Origin: Nitrospira sp. CR1.1
GTDB taxonomy: Bacteria; Nitrospirota; Nitrospiria; Nitrospirales; Nitrospiraceae
Length of the DNA stretch: 64,000 bases
Reading direction: 5' to 3'
NCBI GenBank assembly: GCA_014055465.1
Contig: WIAF01000010.1
Coordinates: 93,746 to 157,745 of the forward strand
Each line of letters opens with the position of its first letter. The first letter of the stretch is position 1. The notes under the pieces were generated by a model that did not search any database, was not told where the DNA came from, and saw only the letters and a program-made list of their open reading frames with translations. This document shows positions 16,598 through 26,126 of the stretch, one piece after another. The position numbers and the translations under genes were made by a program.

Positions 16598-17814
16598 ACG
16601 TTCACATCGTGAGGCGTTCATCACCGGTTTATCGAACGATCGGCCTGTTCCTGTTGGTCGCCATAGTGAATACGTCGTGTCAGTCAAAGCAAGAGGATGC
16701 GCCGAAACCGCCTGCCCAGGCGGCCACGGCGTTGAATGAACCCGGTATCATCGAACTGCCTGATGGGAGTCCGACTCTCACCCACCTACAGACCGATCGA
16801 GCAGCGCTCCGGCCGATCCGCACGGCCCTCAAGGCCCAGGCGGGGAAGATTTTGGTCAATGAGAATCGACTAGCGCATCTGAGCGCGCGAGTTCCCGGCC
16901 GTATCGTGGCTGTGTATACCAACCTCGGCGACCGAGTCCGGGAAGGGGACCGGCTGCTGTTACTCGACAGCCCCGCCTTTGGAGGGGCCCAGTTGGAGTA
17001 TCGGAAAGCGAGGACCACAGTGGGTGTGACGGAACAAGCGCTGGAGCGGGCCAAAGCCCTAATCGATCGCGGTGCGATCGGCGCGGGGGAATATCAACGG
17101 CGCGAGGCGGACCATGAGAATGCTCGTGCCGATCTCCACGAAGCGGAGGAAAAGCTGCATTTACTCGGCATGACGGAGCAGGAGATCGAGCGGTTGGCCG
17201 CCAAGACCTTGCCCCATGCGGAGGTCGCGCAAGTCTCCTTACGAGCCCCCTTTACCGGTGACGTGATCGAGCGGAACGCGACCATTGGCGAAGTCATCGA
17301 TCCCAATAAGACGCTCTTCACAGTGGCAGACCTCTCGACTGTCTGGGTGCGTGCCGATTTCCCGGAGCAACAGGCTGGTCGACTGAAGACCGGCCTCACC
17401 ATCGAGCTGCGAGTGTCGGCCTATCCGGAGACGGTGTTTCGAGGTGCCATTACCTATGTTGGCGCGGTGATCGATCCCACGACGCGGACCGTGACGGCAC
17501 GGGCGGATGTATCCAACCCTGACGGCCGATTACGACCCGAAATGTTCGCCGACGTCACATTGATGACGGACGAGCAATCCGTCTTGAGTGTCCCGCGCGC
17601 CGCCGTGCAGCAGGTTGGCAGCCGGACGGTCGCGTTCATTGTGCAAGGACCGCGTCGGTTCGAATCCCGTGAGGTGACCGTCGCCCAAGCGTCGGGCGAC
17701 TACATCCAGGTTGTGGCCGGGCTCACGGCAGGAGAGGAAGTGGTCACGCAGGGCAGTTACGCCCTCAAGTCTGAGTTGCTCCGCGAGCACATGCCGTCGG
17801 AGGGCGCGCCATGA
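16594..17814 (+). CDS. czcB: CzcB-type periplasmic adaptor of heavy-metal RND pump
   Basis: A protein of 406 residues. The N-terminus is a hydrophobic leader ending at a Cys (VAIVNTSCQSK), perhaps a lipoprotein site, though Asn at -3 is unusual. The body has the membrane-fusion pattern: a split lipoyl domain (HLSARVPGRIVAVYTNLGDRVREGDRLLLLDSPAF and VSLRAPFTGDVIERNATIGEV) around a helical hairpin, then beta-barrel strands (LSTVWVRADFPEQQAGRL) and the C-terminal domain (QSVLSVPRAAVQQVG). It links the inner-membrane pump to the outer-membrane channel. The start is set by the 4-bp overlap with czcC; the frame is open further upstream, but inside czcC. Confidence 0.92.
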   Translation: MNVHIVRRSSPVYRTIGLFLLVAIVNTSCQSKQEDAPKPPAQAATALNEPGIIELPDGSPTLTHLQTDRAALRPIRTALKAQAGKILVNENRLAHLSARVPGRIVAVYTNLGDRVREGDRLLLLDSPAFGGAQLEYRKARTTVGVTEQALERAKALIDRGAIGAGEYQRREADHENARADLHEAEEKLHLLGMTEQEIERLAAKTLPHAEVAQVSLRAPFTGDVIERNATIGEVIDPNKTLFTVADLSTVWVRADFPEQQAGRLKTGLTIELRVSAYPETVFRGAITYVGAVIDPTTRTVTARADVSNPDGRLRPEMFADVTLMTDEQSVLSVPRAAVQQVGSRTVAFIVQGPRRFESREVTVAQASGDYIQVVAGLTAGEEVVTQGSYALKSELLREHMPSEGAP

Positions 17815-20800
17815 TCGAACGGCTGATCCGCGGCGCGCTGGAACAACGACTCATCGTGCTGCTGCTTATGCTCGGGCTCATCGTGAGCGGCGTGGCCGCG
17901 TTCCGCCACCTCCCGATTGATGCCTTTCCCGATGTCACTCCGGTCCAGGTTCAAGTCATCACCCGGGCGCCCTCTCTGGCGCCTTCAGAAATCGAACGCC
18001 TCGTGACCTTTCCCCTGGAGATCGAGTTGACGAACCTCCCGAGGAAAACGGAACTGCGGTCGGTGTCGCGATTCGGACTCTCGGTGATAACGGTCGTCTT
18101 TGAGGACAGGATGGATATCTATTTCGCCAGACAACTCGTCTTGGAACGGGTGCTCCAGGCGCGATCCCGGCTTCCAGCAAGCGCCGAGCCCGTACTCGGA
18201 CCGGTCAGTACGGGATTGAGCGAAGTCTTCATGTATCTCGTCGAGGGCTCGACGCAGAGCCTCATCGACTTACGGACCCTTCAAGACTGGGTCATCCGCC
18301 CGATGCTGCGCGCCGTCCCAGGCCTCGCGGATGTGGACACGTTGGGTGGCTTGGCCAAACAGTATGAAGTCCTCGTCGATCCTAATCGATTGACGAGCTT
18401 TGGGCTCACGCTGCGCCAAGTCCACGCGGCGGTCGCAGGGAATAATCAAAATGCCGGGGGCAGTTACATTGAGCAGGGCGGAGATAAGTTGGTCGTCCAC
18501 GGGGTGGGGCTGGCCCGCTCTGTGGGAGACCTTGAACAGATCGTGGTGGCTGCGCACAAGGGCACACCAATCTATCTTCGGGACGTGGCCCAAGTTCGCC
18601 AAGGGACCGCGATTCGGTTAGGGGGCGTCACGCGCGACGGCACGGGCGAGGTACTCGAAGGCATTGCCGTCATGCTCCGCGGCGGCAATAGCCGGGAGAT
18701 CGTTGCGGGGGTAAAAGACAAGGTCGAGTTGATCAACCGGGTGCTGCCGGCCGGCGTGAAGATGGTGCCGTTCCATGACCGCATCGAATTGGTGGCGCGG
18801 GCACTCGATACCGTCGAGCGTGCCCTGCTGGAGGGTGCCGCGGTCGTCATCCTCGTCCTCTATCTCTTTCTCCGGAATCTCCGCGGCGCGCTCGTCGTCG
18901 CGCTGACATTGCCGCTGGCCACGTTGGCTACATTTCTGATTATGCAACAGGTTGGCCTGTCTGCGAATCTGATGTCACTGGGCGGCTTGGCCATCTCGCT
19001 GGGAATGATTGTCGATGCGGCCATCGTGCAGGTGGAGAATGTCGAGCGCCATCTGGGCGAGCAAACCACGGGCCGAGCCCTCTCGGTTACCGACCGTTTG
19101 CCAGTCGTCTTACGCGCCGTCCTGGAAGTGCGGCGGCCGAGCCTGTTCGGGGAATTGATCATTGCGTTGACCTTTGTTCCGCTCCTGACACTCCAAGGAA
19201 TGGAAGGCAAGATGTTTATCCCGCTGGCCCTGACGGTGGTGATCGCCCTCCTGAGCTCCTTGGTGCTTTCCATGACGGTGGTTCCGGTGCTGGCGGCGGT
19301 GCTCATGAAGCCGCGTGTCGCGGAGGAGGGCGGGCACCTGTTGGAGAGGGGGCGACGGCTCTATCGCCAGTTGTTGGAGGGGGCCATCCACAAAACTCGT
19401 CTGGTCGTCCTTGCGGCGGCCGGTGTACTTGTCGGCGGAGCGGCCCTGGTCCCGTTCATCGGTCGGGAATTCGTCCCGATCATGGACGAAGGCACGATCG
19501 TCGTGAATGTGATGCGGCTCCCGAGCATCAGCCTCAGCGAATCACTGAAAATTTCGGGGGAGGTCGAACGACTCTTGCTGGAGATACCGGACGTGCGCTC
19601 CGTGGTTTCGCGCACGGGCGCCAACGAACTCGGAACGGATCCGATGGGGATGGAACTCAGCGACATGTACGTCTTACTCAAGTCCGAGTCCGAGTGGCAG
19701 GCGCAGTCCAAGGCCGACATCGAGGAGCAGATCCGTCGGCGGCTGGCGCAAGTGCCTGGCATCGCCTTTGGCTTGTCCCAGCCGATCGCCATGCGCGTCG
19801 ATGAATTGGTATCGGGGGTCCGGTCCCAGGTCGCGGTCAAACTGTTCGGCGACGAACTTGAGACGTTGCGGATCAAGGCAGAGGAGATCGCCAGGGTGCT
19901 GCGGCAGGTGCGCGGCCTGTCCGATCTCCGGGTCGAGCAGGTGTCGGGCCTGTACTATCTGAAGATCGACATCGACCGTGCCAGGATCGCGCGATACGGG
20001 ATCAATGTGGCCGAGATCACGGAGGTGATTGAAGCCGTCGGTGGCGGCATTGCCGCCGGCGAGGTCTTCGAAGGACAGTGGCGTTTTCCGATCATGGTGC
20101 GATTTCCGGATGATCGGCGTGCCGATGTCGAGACGATTGCGGCGTTGTGGGTGACGGCCCCGGACGGCTCCCGGATTCCGCTCCGGGATCTGGCCGAGAT
20201 TCGGATTGTGGACGGGCCGGCCCAGATCAGCCGTGAGCATGCGAGCCGCCGGATTGTGATCGAAGCCAATGTGGTCGGACGCGACCTGGTCGGCGCGGTG
20301 GAAGAGGCCCAAGCAGCAGTGGGTCGTCTGGTGCAGCTCCCGCCGGGCTATTATGTGACCTGGGGTGGCCAATTCGAAAACCAACAGCAGGCGATGGCAC
20401 GGCTGGCCGTGGTCGTTCCACTGGTCATTGGACTGATCTTTCTGCTGCTCTTTTTCACGTTCGGGAATTTGAGGCAGGCCGCGCTCATTCTCCTCGCGAT
20501 TCCGTTTGCGATGGTCGGCGGCCTGCTGGCGCTGATGCTGGGCGGGCTATATCTCTCGGTTCCGGCCTCCGTCGGCTTTATTGCCTTGTTCGGCGTGGCG
20601 GTACTCAATGGGGTCGTGAAGATCGCCTACATCAACCAACTGCGGGAACAGGGCATGGCATTGGATGAAGCAGTGCTGACCGGGATGGTTCTCCGATTGC
20701 GTCCGGTTCTGATGACGGCAGTTGTTGCGATGATGGCGCTCCTTCCTCTGCTGCTGGCCACCGGACCCGGTTCCGAAATCCAACGGCCACTCGCAACAGT

Positions 20801-20948
20801 GGTGATCGGGGGGTTGTTTTCATCGACCGCCTTAACCTTAGTCGTGCTTCCCGTGCTCTATCGGTGGGTCGAGCAACGAATGGCGCGACGGCGCGCCTCG
20901 GAGGAAGCCGTACTTACCACGGCTTCTGACAGAGAGGTGACAACATGA
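17811..20948 (+). CDS. czcA: CzcA/CusA-family heavy-metal RND pump
   Basis: A protein of 1045 residues, normal for the HME group of RND exporters. It starts MIERLIRGALEQRLIVLLL, has FPDVTPVQVQVITRAPSLAPSEIERLVTFPLE, two periplasmic porter regions and 12 membrane helices. It drives metal export by proton flux. The proton-relay helix reads SLGMIVDAAIVQVENVERHL. The VDAAIVxxEN form resembles the Cu/Ag exporter CusA more than the DFGxxxDGA form of the Co/Zn/Cd pump CzcA, so substrate assignment is open. It overlaps the adaptor and the next lipoprotein gene by 4 bp each. The gene symbol is a family label only. Confidence 0.93.
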   Translation: MIERLIRGALEQRLIVLLLMLGLIVSGVAAFRHLPIDAFPDVTPVQVQVITRAPSLAPSEIERLVTFPLEIELTNLPRKTELRSVSRFGLSVITVVFEDRMDIYFARQLVLERVLQARSRLPASAEPVLGPVSTGLSEVFMYLVEGSTQSLIDLRTLQDWVIRPMLRAVPGLADVDTLGGLAKQYEVLVDPNRLTSFGLTLRQVHAAVAGNNQNAGGSYIEQGGDKLVVHGVGLARSVGDLEQIVVAAHKGTPIYLRDVAQVRQGTAIRLGGVTRDGTGEVLEGIAVMLRGGNSREIVAGVKDKVELINRVLPAGVKMVPFHDRIELVARALDTVERALLEGAAVVILVLYLFLRNLRGALVVALTLPLATLATFLIMQQVGLSANLMSLGGLAISLGMIVDAAIVQVENVERHLGEQTTGRALSVTDRLPVVLRAVLEVRRPSLFGELIIALTFVPLLTLQGMEGKMFIPLALTVVIALLSSLVLSMTVVPVLAAVLMKPRVAEEGGHLLERGRRLYRQLLEGAIHKTRLVVLAAAGVLVGGAALVPFIGREFVPIMDEGTIVVNVMRLPSISLSESLKISGEVERLLLEIPDVRSVVSRTGANELGTDPMGMELSDMYVLLKSESEWQAQSKADIEEQIRRRLAQVPGIAFGLSQPIAMRVDELVSGVRSQVAVKLFGDELETLRIKAEEIARVLRQVRGLSDLRVEQVSGLYYLKIDIDRARIARYGINVAEITEVIEAVGGGIAAGEVFEGQWRFPIMVRFPDDRRADVETIAALWVTAPDGSRIPLRDLAEIRIVDGPAQISREHASRRIVIEANVVGRDLVGAVEEAQAAVGRLVQLPPGYYVTWGGQFENQQQAMARLAVVVPLVIGLIFLLLFFTFGNLRQAALILLAIPFAMVGGLLALMLGGLYLSVPASVGFIALFGVAVLNGVVKIAYINQLREQGMALDEAVLTGMVLRLRPVLMTAVVAMMALLPLLLATGPGSEIQRPLATVVIGGLFSSTALTLVVLPVLYRWVEQRMARRRASEEAVLTTASDREVTT

Positions 20949-21355
20949 TGCGCACTTGTCGTGACGATCGTTGCTGGCTCTTGATCGTGATGCTGGCGAT
21001 TCTCTCTCCTGCCATGCTCAGCGGCTGCGGCGAGACACCTTCCTCTCGCCACGTCACTGCCAAGCAAGCGCTCCTCGGCAAATCCGAAGCGGAGGTCCTG
21101 GCCTGCGCTGGGGCACCACAGGCGGTCTCGTCCCAGGATAGCCTGAGAGTCTTGAGCTACTACAAGGAGGGCGGATTGCTCGAACAGTCTTTCCCTGGAA
21201 ACAAGAGTAGCCGCCCGGAAGGCGTGCGGCACGCCTGTACGGCCATCGTGAAGGTGGAGAACGATCGGGTCACCCAGGTGCAGTACCAGATGATGCCGGA
21301 ATCAACGGCCACGCATGAGCATTGTGAAGAGATCTTTCAGCGCTGTGGGCCGTAG
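20945..21355 (+). CDS. Small lipoprotein, paralogue 1
   Basis: A protein of 136 residues with a signal peptide ending in a lipobox (AMLSGCGE). The mature part begins with TPSSRHVTAKQALLGKSEAEVLACAGAP and has LSYYKEGGLLEQSFPG, RHACTAIVKVENDRV and THEHCEEIFQRC, with four conserved Cys. The LLGKSEAEVLACAGAP motif resembles small outer-membrane lipoproteins of the SmpA/OmlA type, but I cannot assign a family firmly. It overlaps the pump gene by 4 bp, so it is part of the pump operon. A close relative lies at 26681-27091, at the far end of the metal cluster. Confidence 0.75.
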   Translation: MMRTCRDDRCWLLIVMLAILSPAMLSGCGETPSSRHVTAKQALLGKSEAEVLACAGAPQAVSSQDSLRVLSYYKEGGLLEQSFPGNKSSRPEGVRHACTAIVKVENDRVTQVQYQMMPESTATHEHCEEIFQRCGP

Positions 21356-21400
21356 GCCCCAGTCTATTCATGAAATCGGACGGCGCAAGGGAAAGAAACG

Positions 21401-22321
21401 ATGACGGCCGAAGCGAACAAAATGAGGGGCGCGGCGTCCGGAGCCACTAAGAGCGTGTGCGCTAGGCGCCGCCTCCTCCCCGCGTTTACCCTGATCCTTC
21501 TCTGCCTAAGCGGCGGATGCGCTGGCTGGTGGTCCAAGACGCTGCCGCCGCCAGAGCCCCCGCTGAAGATTGTGGTGGCGCAGATGGCGCTGGAGGCACC
21601 CATCACAAAGAGTACACAAATGCAGACGTTCGAGGAGACACCGTCTCCAGAGATCGAACCGGTCATCCGGACTCAGCTTATCGAGGAGGTAGAACTCAGA
21701 GTGCAGCGGCTGTTGACGGAACAGTTGGCGGCGCAACCGGGATTCCAGGTCATGCCATTCAGCGAGACCAGGCGTCTGGCCGGCAATCTTGGTGTTCGGC
21801 GGGAACCACTCAGTGACGCGCAACTCCGTGCCCTGGCCGACGAGAGCGGGGCCGATATTATTATCACGGGACGCATCCCGGATTATGGGGCCGTGCGCTG
21901 GCAGTACTGGGTGGGAGGTTGGGCCATGACGGCGACCGCTCATCTCATGACCGTCGGGTTCGCCTCAGGCTGGAACCCGGCCATCGTGGGCGGCTTCATG
22001 GCGCTCGATCTGTCCACAGATCTGCCCTTTTGGTGGGGCGGGGCATATGCTTTTGGTTGGGGACTTCGACCCGTGCGGGTCCAGGTCGAGGCCGTGCAAA
22101 CAGGGCGCTGCGGCGGACCGCTTTGGGATACGCAGACGGTCATGGTCCTGATTCCCGGGAAAACGCTTGCCGTCTTCCCTCCTGAAGAGCGACGGCGGAA
22201 AGAGGTCCAACTCGGGGTCAATCTGGAACGCGCCATCCGAGACATTGCGGATGCAGCGGGCCGGTCGCTCCGGCTGAAGCCCTGTGGGCCAGAACCGGAA
22301 TCCGAACAGGCGCCACAATGA
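21401..22321 (+). CDS. Predicted lipoprotein of the metal-export operon
   Basis: A protein of 306 residues. The N-terminus has a 25-residue charged lead, then ALTLILLCL-like hydrophobic sequence and the lipobox LSGGCAGW. The mature part has IRTQLIEEVELRVQRLLTEQL, FQVMPFSETRRLAG, LRALADESGADIIITGRIPDYG and a Trp/Gly-rich region (VRWQYWVGGWAMTATAHLM, FWWGGAYAFGWGLRPV). The ADIIITGRI block resembles lipoproteins that assemble at the outer membrane (a CsgG/TolB-N-like fold), but this is only a hint. I do not recognise a family. It lies 45 bp after the small lipoprotein and is probably in the same transcript. Confidence 0.65.
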   Translation: MTAEANKMRGAASGATKSVCARRRLLPAFTLILLCLSGGCAGWWSKTLPPPEPPLKIVVAQMALEAPITKSTQMQTFEETPSPEIEPVIRTQLIEEVELRVQRLLTEQLAAQPGFQVMPFSETRRLAGNLGVRREPLSDAQLRALADESGADIIITGRIPDYGAVRWQYWVGGWAMTATAHLMTVGFASGWNPAIVGGFMALDLSTDLPFWWGGAYAFGWGLRPVRVQVEAVQTGRCGGPLWDTQTVMVLIPGKTLAVFPPEERRRKEVQLGVNLERAIRDIADAAGRSLRLKPCGPEPESEQAPQ

Positions 22322-22352
22322 GGCGTTGGTTGAAAAGCTACAGGAGACCAGC

Positions 22353-22586
22353 ATGCACGAACCGATGATGGGACTTTGGGGTTTGGTTGGTTATGTGCTC
22401 ATGGTTGCTTTTTTGGCAGTGGGGATAGTCGCACTCTTACTGTGGCTAAAGTCATGGTTAGAACAAGGACGACTTGGCTCAGCATCACGAGAACCGGAAT
22501 CAGCTTTGGAAATTCTGAAAAAACGCTATGCCCGTGGGGAGATCAGCAAAGAGGAATTCGAAGAGAAGCGCAAGGATCTTCTTTAA
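22353..22586 (+). CDS. SHOCT-domain small membrane protein
   Basis: A protein of 77 residues: one membrane helix (VGYVLMVAFLAVGIVALLLWL) and a C-terminal SHOCT motif (ALEILKKRYARGEISKEEFEEKRKDL), a short helix-turn-helix-like domain common at the ends of small membrane proteins near metal-resistance genes. The ATG at 22353 follows ACAGGAG. It ends 70 bp before the P-type ATPase. The role is unknown. Confidence 0.85.
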   Translation: MHEPMMGLWGLVGYVLMVAFLAVGIVALLLWLKSWLEQGRLGSASREPESALEILKKRYARGEISKEEFEEKRKDLL

Positions 22587-22656
22587 AAATCCGAAAGGGA
22601 CAGAAGTCGAATCACGGCTCTGCGAGTGGCACGCTCGTGATAGCAGTTCAACCCTG

Positions 22657-24597
22657 ATGGAGGCCCAGAAGAAGGTGATGGATAAAGACCACGACCGAGG
22701 CTTTGCAGGCCCATGGTGGCAATACCCGGTCCTGCGCAATGCGCTGATGGCCGGCCTGCTGGCGGGCGCGGGATTTGCGCTGGCTCATCTGGGTCTGGTC
22801 TCTGAGCAGACCGAGGCCCTGTTCTATTTTGTAGCGATTCCGCTGGGCGGCTACCACTGGGGCTGGGAAGCCCTGGAGGCGCTGATCCACGAGCGGGTCA
22901 TCGGGATCGACTTCCTCATGCTGGCGGCCACCGTCGGGTCCGGCATCCTGGGGCTGTGGGATGAAGCCGCCTTCCTCGTGTTCCTGTATGGGTCCGCTGA
23001 AGGCTTGGAGGAGTACACGTATGCGCGGACGCGGTCGGCGATTCGGGCTTTACTGGATCTTGCGCCGAAGGAAGCCCACGTTCTGCGCAACGGGGAGGAG
23101 CTGAACATCCCGGCTGAACAGCTGCAGGTGGGCGAGCACTTTCTCATTCGCCCCGGCGAGACGCTCCCCACCGATGGAATCATCCGATCAGGAACCTCGA
23201 GCCTCGATGAATCCGCAATAACGGGAGAGTCGATTCCGGTGGACAAAGGGCCTGGGCTTAAAGTCTTTGCCGGTTCGCTCAACCGACAGGGCCTCTTAGA
23301 AGTCGAAGCGACTGCAACGTTTCAGGACAATACGCTCGCCAAGATCATTCACTTGGTCGAGGCCGCACAGGAACGAAAGGGCGAGGCCCAGCAATGGATC
23401 GAACGGTTTGGGCGGCGCTATAGCCCAACGGTCCTACTGGTGGCGCTTGGTTTTCTCGTGGTGCCATTTCTCTTGGACTTGCCGCCGTCCGACTGGGCAA
23501 TGCGAGCCGTGGTCCTGCTTGTCGCAGCGGCCCCGTGCGCGCTGGTGATGTCCACGCCGGTGGCGACCGCCGCCGCGATCGGCTGGGCGGGCAAGCATGG
23601 CATCCTCATAAAGGGGGGCGTCCACCTAGAACATCTCGGCCGGATTTGCGCCGTCGCGTTCGACAAGACCGGGACGCTCACCTCCGGGAAACCAGAGGTG
23701 ACGGATCTCGCCCCGTTCACCGGGTCGGAAGACGACCTGCTCGCCTTGGCTGCCGGTATCGAATATGGCTCGGAGCACCCACTAGCGAAGGCCATTGTTG
23801 ACCGAGCGCGGATTTCCAAGACCGTTCTGGTTGAGGCGCGAGCGTTTCAAGGGCTTACGGGTGCGGGAGCGACCGCGGTCGTGGGAGACCAGAGCTGGTA
23901 CGTGGGAAGTCCCGATCTGTTCCAACAGTTCGGCATTGATTTGACGACGATCGAGGACCATGTGCGGGCGCTTCAGGCAGATGGAAAGACCGTGGTGCTG
24001 GTGGGCAATCAACAGACTCTGCGAGGCCTGCTCGCGCTGCAGGACCGTATCCGTGAGGGCGCGCGCGAGGTCATCGCTGGCCTGCATACCATGGGCGTCC
24101 GCGTCGTCATGCTGACAGGGGACAATGCACGAACGGCGCGGAGCGTCGCCCAGGCGTTGGGAATCGACTCCTACCTGGCGGATCTCAAGCCGGAAGACAA
24201 AGTCCGAGCGGTGCACGACCTGGAAGCCCGCTATGGCGCTGTGGTGATGGTGGGGGACGGGATCAATGATGCGCCGGCCTTAGCCGCCGCCACCTGCGGG
24301 GTGGCAATGGGGGCTGCGGGGACCGATGCCGCCATCGAAGCCGCCGATGTGGCCCTGATGGCCGATGATCTCTCGAAGGTGGGTGAGGCGCTACGGCTGG
24401 GAGCCAAAGTGAGGCGGATCAGCACGGAGAACATTGCCTTCTCCCTCTTGCTGCTCGCGGTCCTGATTCCCTTGGCGGTCGGCGGCTTCCTCAGCGTCGC
24501 CGTTGCGGTCCTTGTCCATGAGGTGAGTGAACTTCTGGCCGTGGCGAATGGGCTCCGGGTTGGCTGGCCAGCAGCCCGCGTCTCAATCTCGGAGTAG
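22657..24597 (+). CDS. P1B-type heavy-metal ATPase with APC transport motif
   Basis: About 646 residues, lacking an N-terminal metal-binding HMA domain. Actuator motif ITGESIPVDKG; transport helix VAAAPCALVMSTPVATAAAIGWAGKHGI; phosphorylation motif DKTGTLTSGKP; HP motif GSEHPLAKAI; hinge MVGDGINDAPALAAA. The last helix has LVHEVSELLAVANGLRV. The lack of an HMA, the xPC motif followed by ALVxSTPVA and the HE in the last helix resemble the P1B-4 (CoaT/CtpD-like) group. There the usual motifs are SPC and HEGGT, so APC and HEVSE are variants. It exports a divalent metal, the identity of which is unknown. The start is uncertain: 22657 or 22678. Confidence 0.88.
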   Translation: MEAQKKVMDKDHDRGFAGPWWQYPVLRNALMAGLLAGAGFALAHLGLVSEQTEALFYFVAIPLGGYHWGWEALEALIHERVIGIDFLMLAATVGSGILGLWDEAAFLVFLYGSAEGLEEYTYARTRSAIRALLDLAPKEAHVLRNGEELNIPAEQLQVGEHFLIRPGETLPTDGIIRSGTSSLDESAITGESIPVDKGPGLKVFAGSLNRQGLLEVEATATFQDNTLAKIIHLVEAAQERKGEAQQWIERFGRRYSPTVLLVALGFLVVPFLLDLPPSDWAMRAVVLLVAAAPCALVMSTPVATAAAIGWAGKHGILIKGGVHLEHLGRICAVAFDKTGTLTSGKPEVTDLAPFTGSEDDLLALAAGIEYGSEHPLAKAIVDRARISKTVLVEARAFQGLTGAGATAVVGDQSWYVGSPDLFQQFGIDLTTIEDHVRALQADGKTVVLVGNQQTLRGLLALQDRIREGAREVIAGLHTMGVRVVMLTGDNARTARSVAQALGIDSYLADLKPEDKVRAVHDLEARYGAVVMVGDGINDAPALAAATCGVAMGAAGTDAAIEAADVALMADDLSKVGEALRLGAKVRRISTENIAFSLLLLAVLIPLAVGGFLSVAVAVLVHEVSELLAVANGLRVGWPAARVSISE

Positions 24598-24616
24598 CCG
24601 ATCGAAGGAGGAATCG

Positions 24617-25021
24617 ATGCTGCGCAAGACGGTGGTTGTTGCGATCGTGTTAATTGTGGAGAGCGGATGTCAGTCGGCATCCCCATCTACGTTGTTGTCC
24701 GCGCCGACAAGTGTAAGCGCAACGGCAGCACGGCATCATGAAGAAGGGATCCTAGCGTACAAGCGCAACCAGTGGGCGCAAGCGAAGCAACACTTCGAAG
24801 CTGCGATCACAGCCACGCCAAGCTTGGCAGAGGCGCATTACAATCTCGGTATGGTTTTGTACCGGCTCGGAGCAGTGCGGGAAGGAGACGCACATTTTAT
24901 GAAGGCTGCCGACTTGGCCCCAGGGAACACCGTCATTTGGGATTCACCGCCGCTCCGCAACGTGACGGTTCCGGACAAAGCATCGACAGTCCCAGGGTTG
25001 TCTGATGGCCATGGCCATTAG
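24617..25021 (+). CDS. TPR lipoprotein
   Basis: A protein of 134 residues. GGAGG lies before the ATG. The signal peptide ends at VESGCQS. Then come two tetratricopeptide units (HHEEGILAYKRNQWAQAKQHFEAAI and PSLAEAHYNLGMVLYRLGAVREGDAHFMKAADLAP) and a short tail with GLSDGHGH. It is likely a periplasmic scaffold of the metal cluster; nothing more specific can be said. It lies 19 bp after the ATPase gene. Confidence 0.8.
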   Translation: MLRKTVVVAIVLIVESGCQSASPSTLLSAPTSVSATAARHHEEGILAYKRNQWAQAKQHFEAAITATPSLAEAHYNLGMVLYRLGAVREGDAHFMKAADLAPGNTVIWDSPPLRNVTVPDKASTVPGLSDGHGH

Positions 25022-25110
25022 AATTCGCAAGTCCTGGTGCGATCCCGCGATGCGCTGCAGAGTAAGCCGCGCTTTGAAGAAGACTGGTGGGCCACAACGA
25101 AGGAGCTCTC

Positions 25111-26019
25111 GTGCATAGCAACTCAGAAAGCAGATCTGTGCAGCAAAAGAATCTGCGACGCGTCTTGCTGCTCACCGGGGTGTTTATGGTCGTCGAAGTG
25201 ATCGCCGGCCTCTTCACGGGAAGTTTGGCGTTGTTGGCCGACGCCGGTCACATGCTGACGGATGTGGCGGCGTTGAGCCTGAGTGCATTTGCCATGTGGA
25301 TGGCTGGGAAACCATCGACTCCTGAAAATACCTATGGCTACCATCGCGCGGAGATTCTCGCTGCAGTTGTCAATGCCGTGGTGCTGCTGCTCCTTGCGAC
25401 GTGGATTCTATACGAGGCCTATGACCGCTTCGGAGCGCCAATTCAGGTCCTTGGCATTCCAATGTTACTGGTTGGACTGATTGGGTTAGTGGTGAATCTT
25501 GCCAGTCTGAAGCTGCTCGACGGCCATGCTGACGAGAGTGTGAACGTGCGCAGCGCCTATCTTGAAGTGATGAGTGATGCGATCAGTTCCCTCGGCGTCA
25601 TTCTCGGTGGCGCGATTATTTGGACGACCGGATGGGTGCTCATCGATCCACTCCTCAGTGTGGGGATCAGTGCGTTCGTCATCTGGCGCACATGGGCGCT
25701 CCTTTCCCAAGCCGTCCACATCCTCATGGAAGGAGTCCCAACCGGTGTGGATGCACGGGAGATCGGGCGGGCAATGGCCGGCGTCCCGGGCGTGAAGGGG
25801 GTACACGACCTCCACATCTGGACGATTACGACCGGCATGGATGCACTCAGTTCCCATGTTGTCGTCCCGGTTGGGGAGGATCGAGCTGCTGTGCTACAAT
25901 GCCTGCAACAGCTGCTGGCAGAACGGTTTGGGATTGAACATGTCACGTTGCAGATTGTGGAGGAAGGTTCGGATCGCATTCGTATCGATTCGCAGCCTTC
26001 TCGCAATGTGATCGAATGA
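25111..26019 (+). CDS. Cation diffusion facilitator (CzcD/ZitB family)
   Basis: A protein of 302 residues with six membrane helices and the CDF zinc site: HMLTD in helix 2 (LADAGHMLTDVAALSLS) and SDAISS in helix 5 (YLEVMSDAISSLGVIL). The C-terminal cytoplasmic domain has VHDLHIWTITTGMDALSSHVV. CDF proteins export Zn(II), Cd(II) or Co(II) from cytoplasm to periplasm by proton exchange, from where the RND pump can remove them. I chose the GTG at 25111 because GGAG lies five bases upstream; a GTG at 25087 is an alternative. It is intact. Confidence 0.92.
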   Translation: MHSNSESRSVQQKNLRRVLLLTGVFMVVEVIAGLFTGSLALLADAGHMLTDVAALSLSAFAMWMAGKPSTPENTYGYHRAEILAAVVNAVVLLLLATWILYEAYDRFGAPIQVLGIPMLLVGLIGLVVNLASLKLLDGHADESVNVRSAYLEVMSDAISSLGVILGGAIIWTTGWVLIDPLLSVGISAFVIWRTWALLSQAVHILMEGVPTGVDAREIGRAMAGVPGVKGVHDLHIWTITTGMDALSSHVVVPVGEDRAAVLQCLQQLLAERFGIEHVTLQIVEEGSDRIRIDSQPSRNVIE

Positions 26020-26126
26020 ATCCAACTCTCAAGCATGGCCGGGACGACGCGGACAACTCGTCATTGTTCTGAGACCTTCCAGCCTCCTCAACCTGTGACA
26101 ATCATTCCAACTATGAGGACATGGGG

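Noticed and set aside
25486..26036. Minus-strand frames over the CDF exporter
   Set aside because: Low-complexity shadows of the exporter gene; the plus-strand protein has all CDF motifs.
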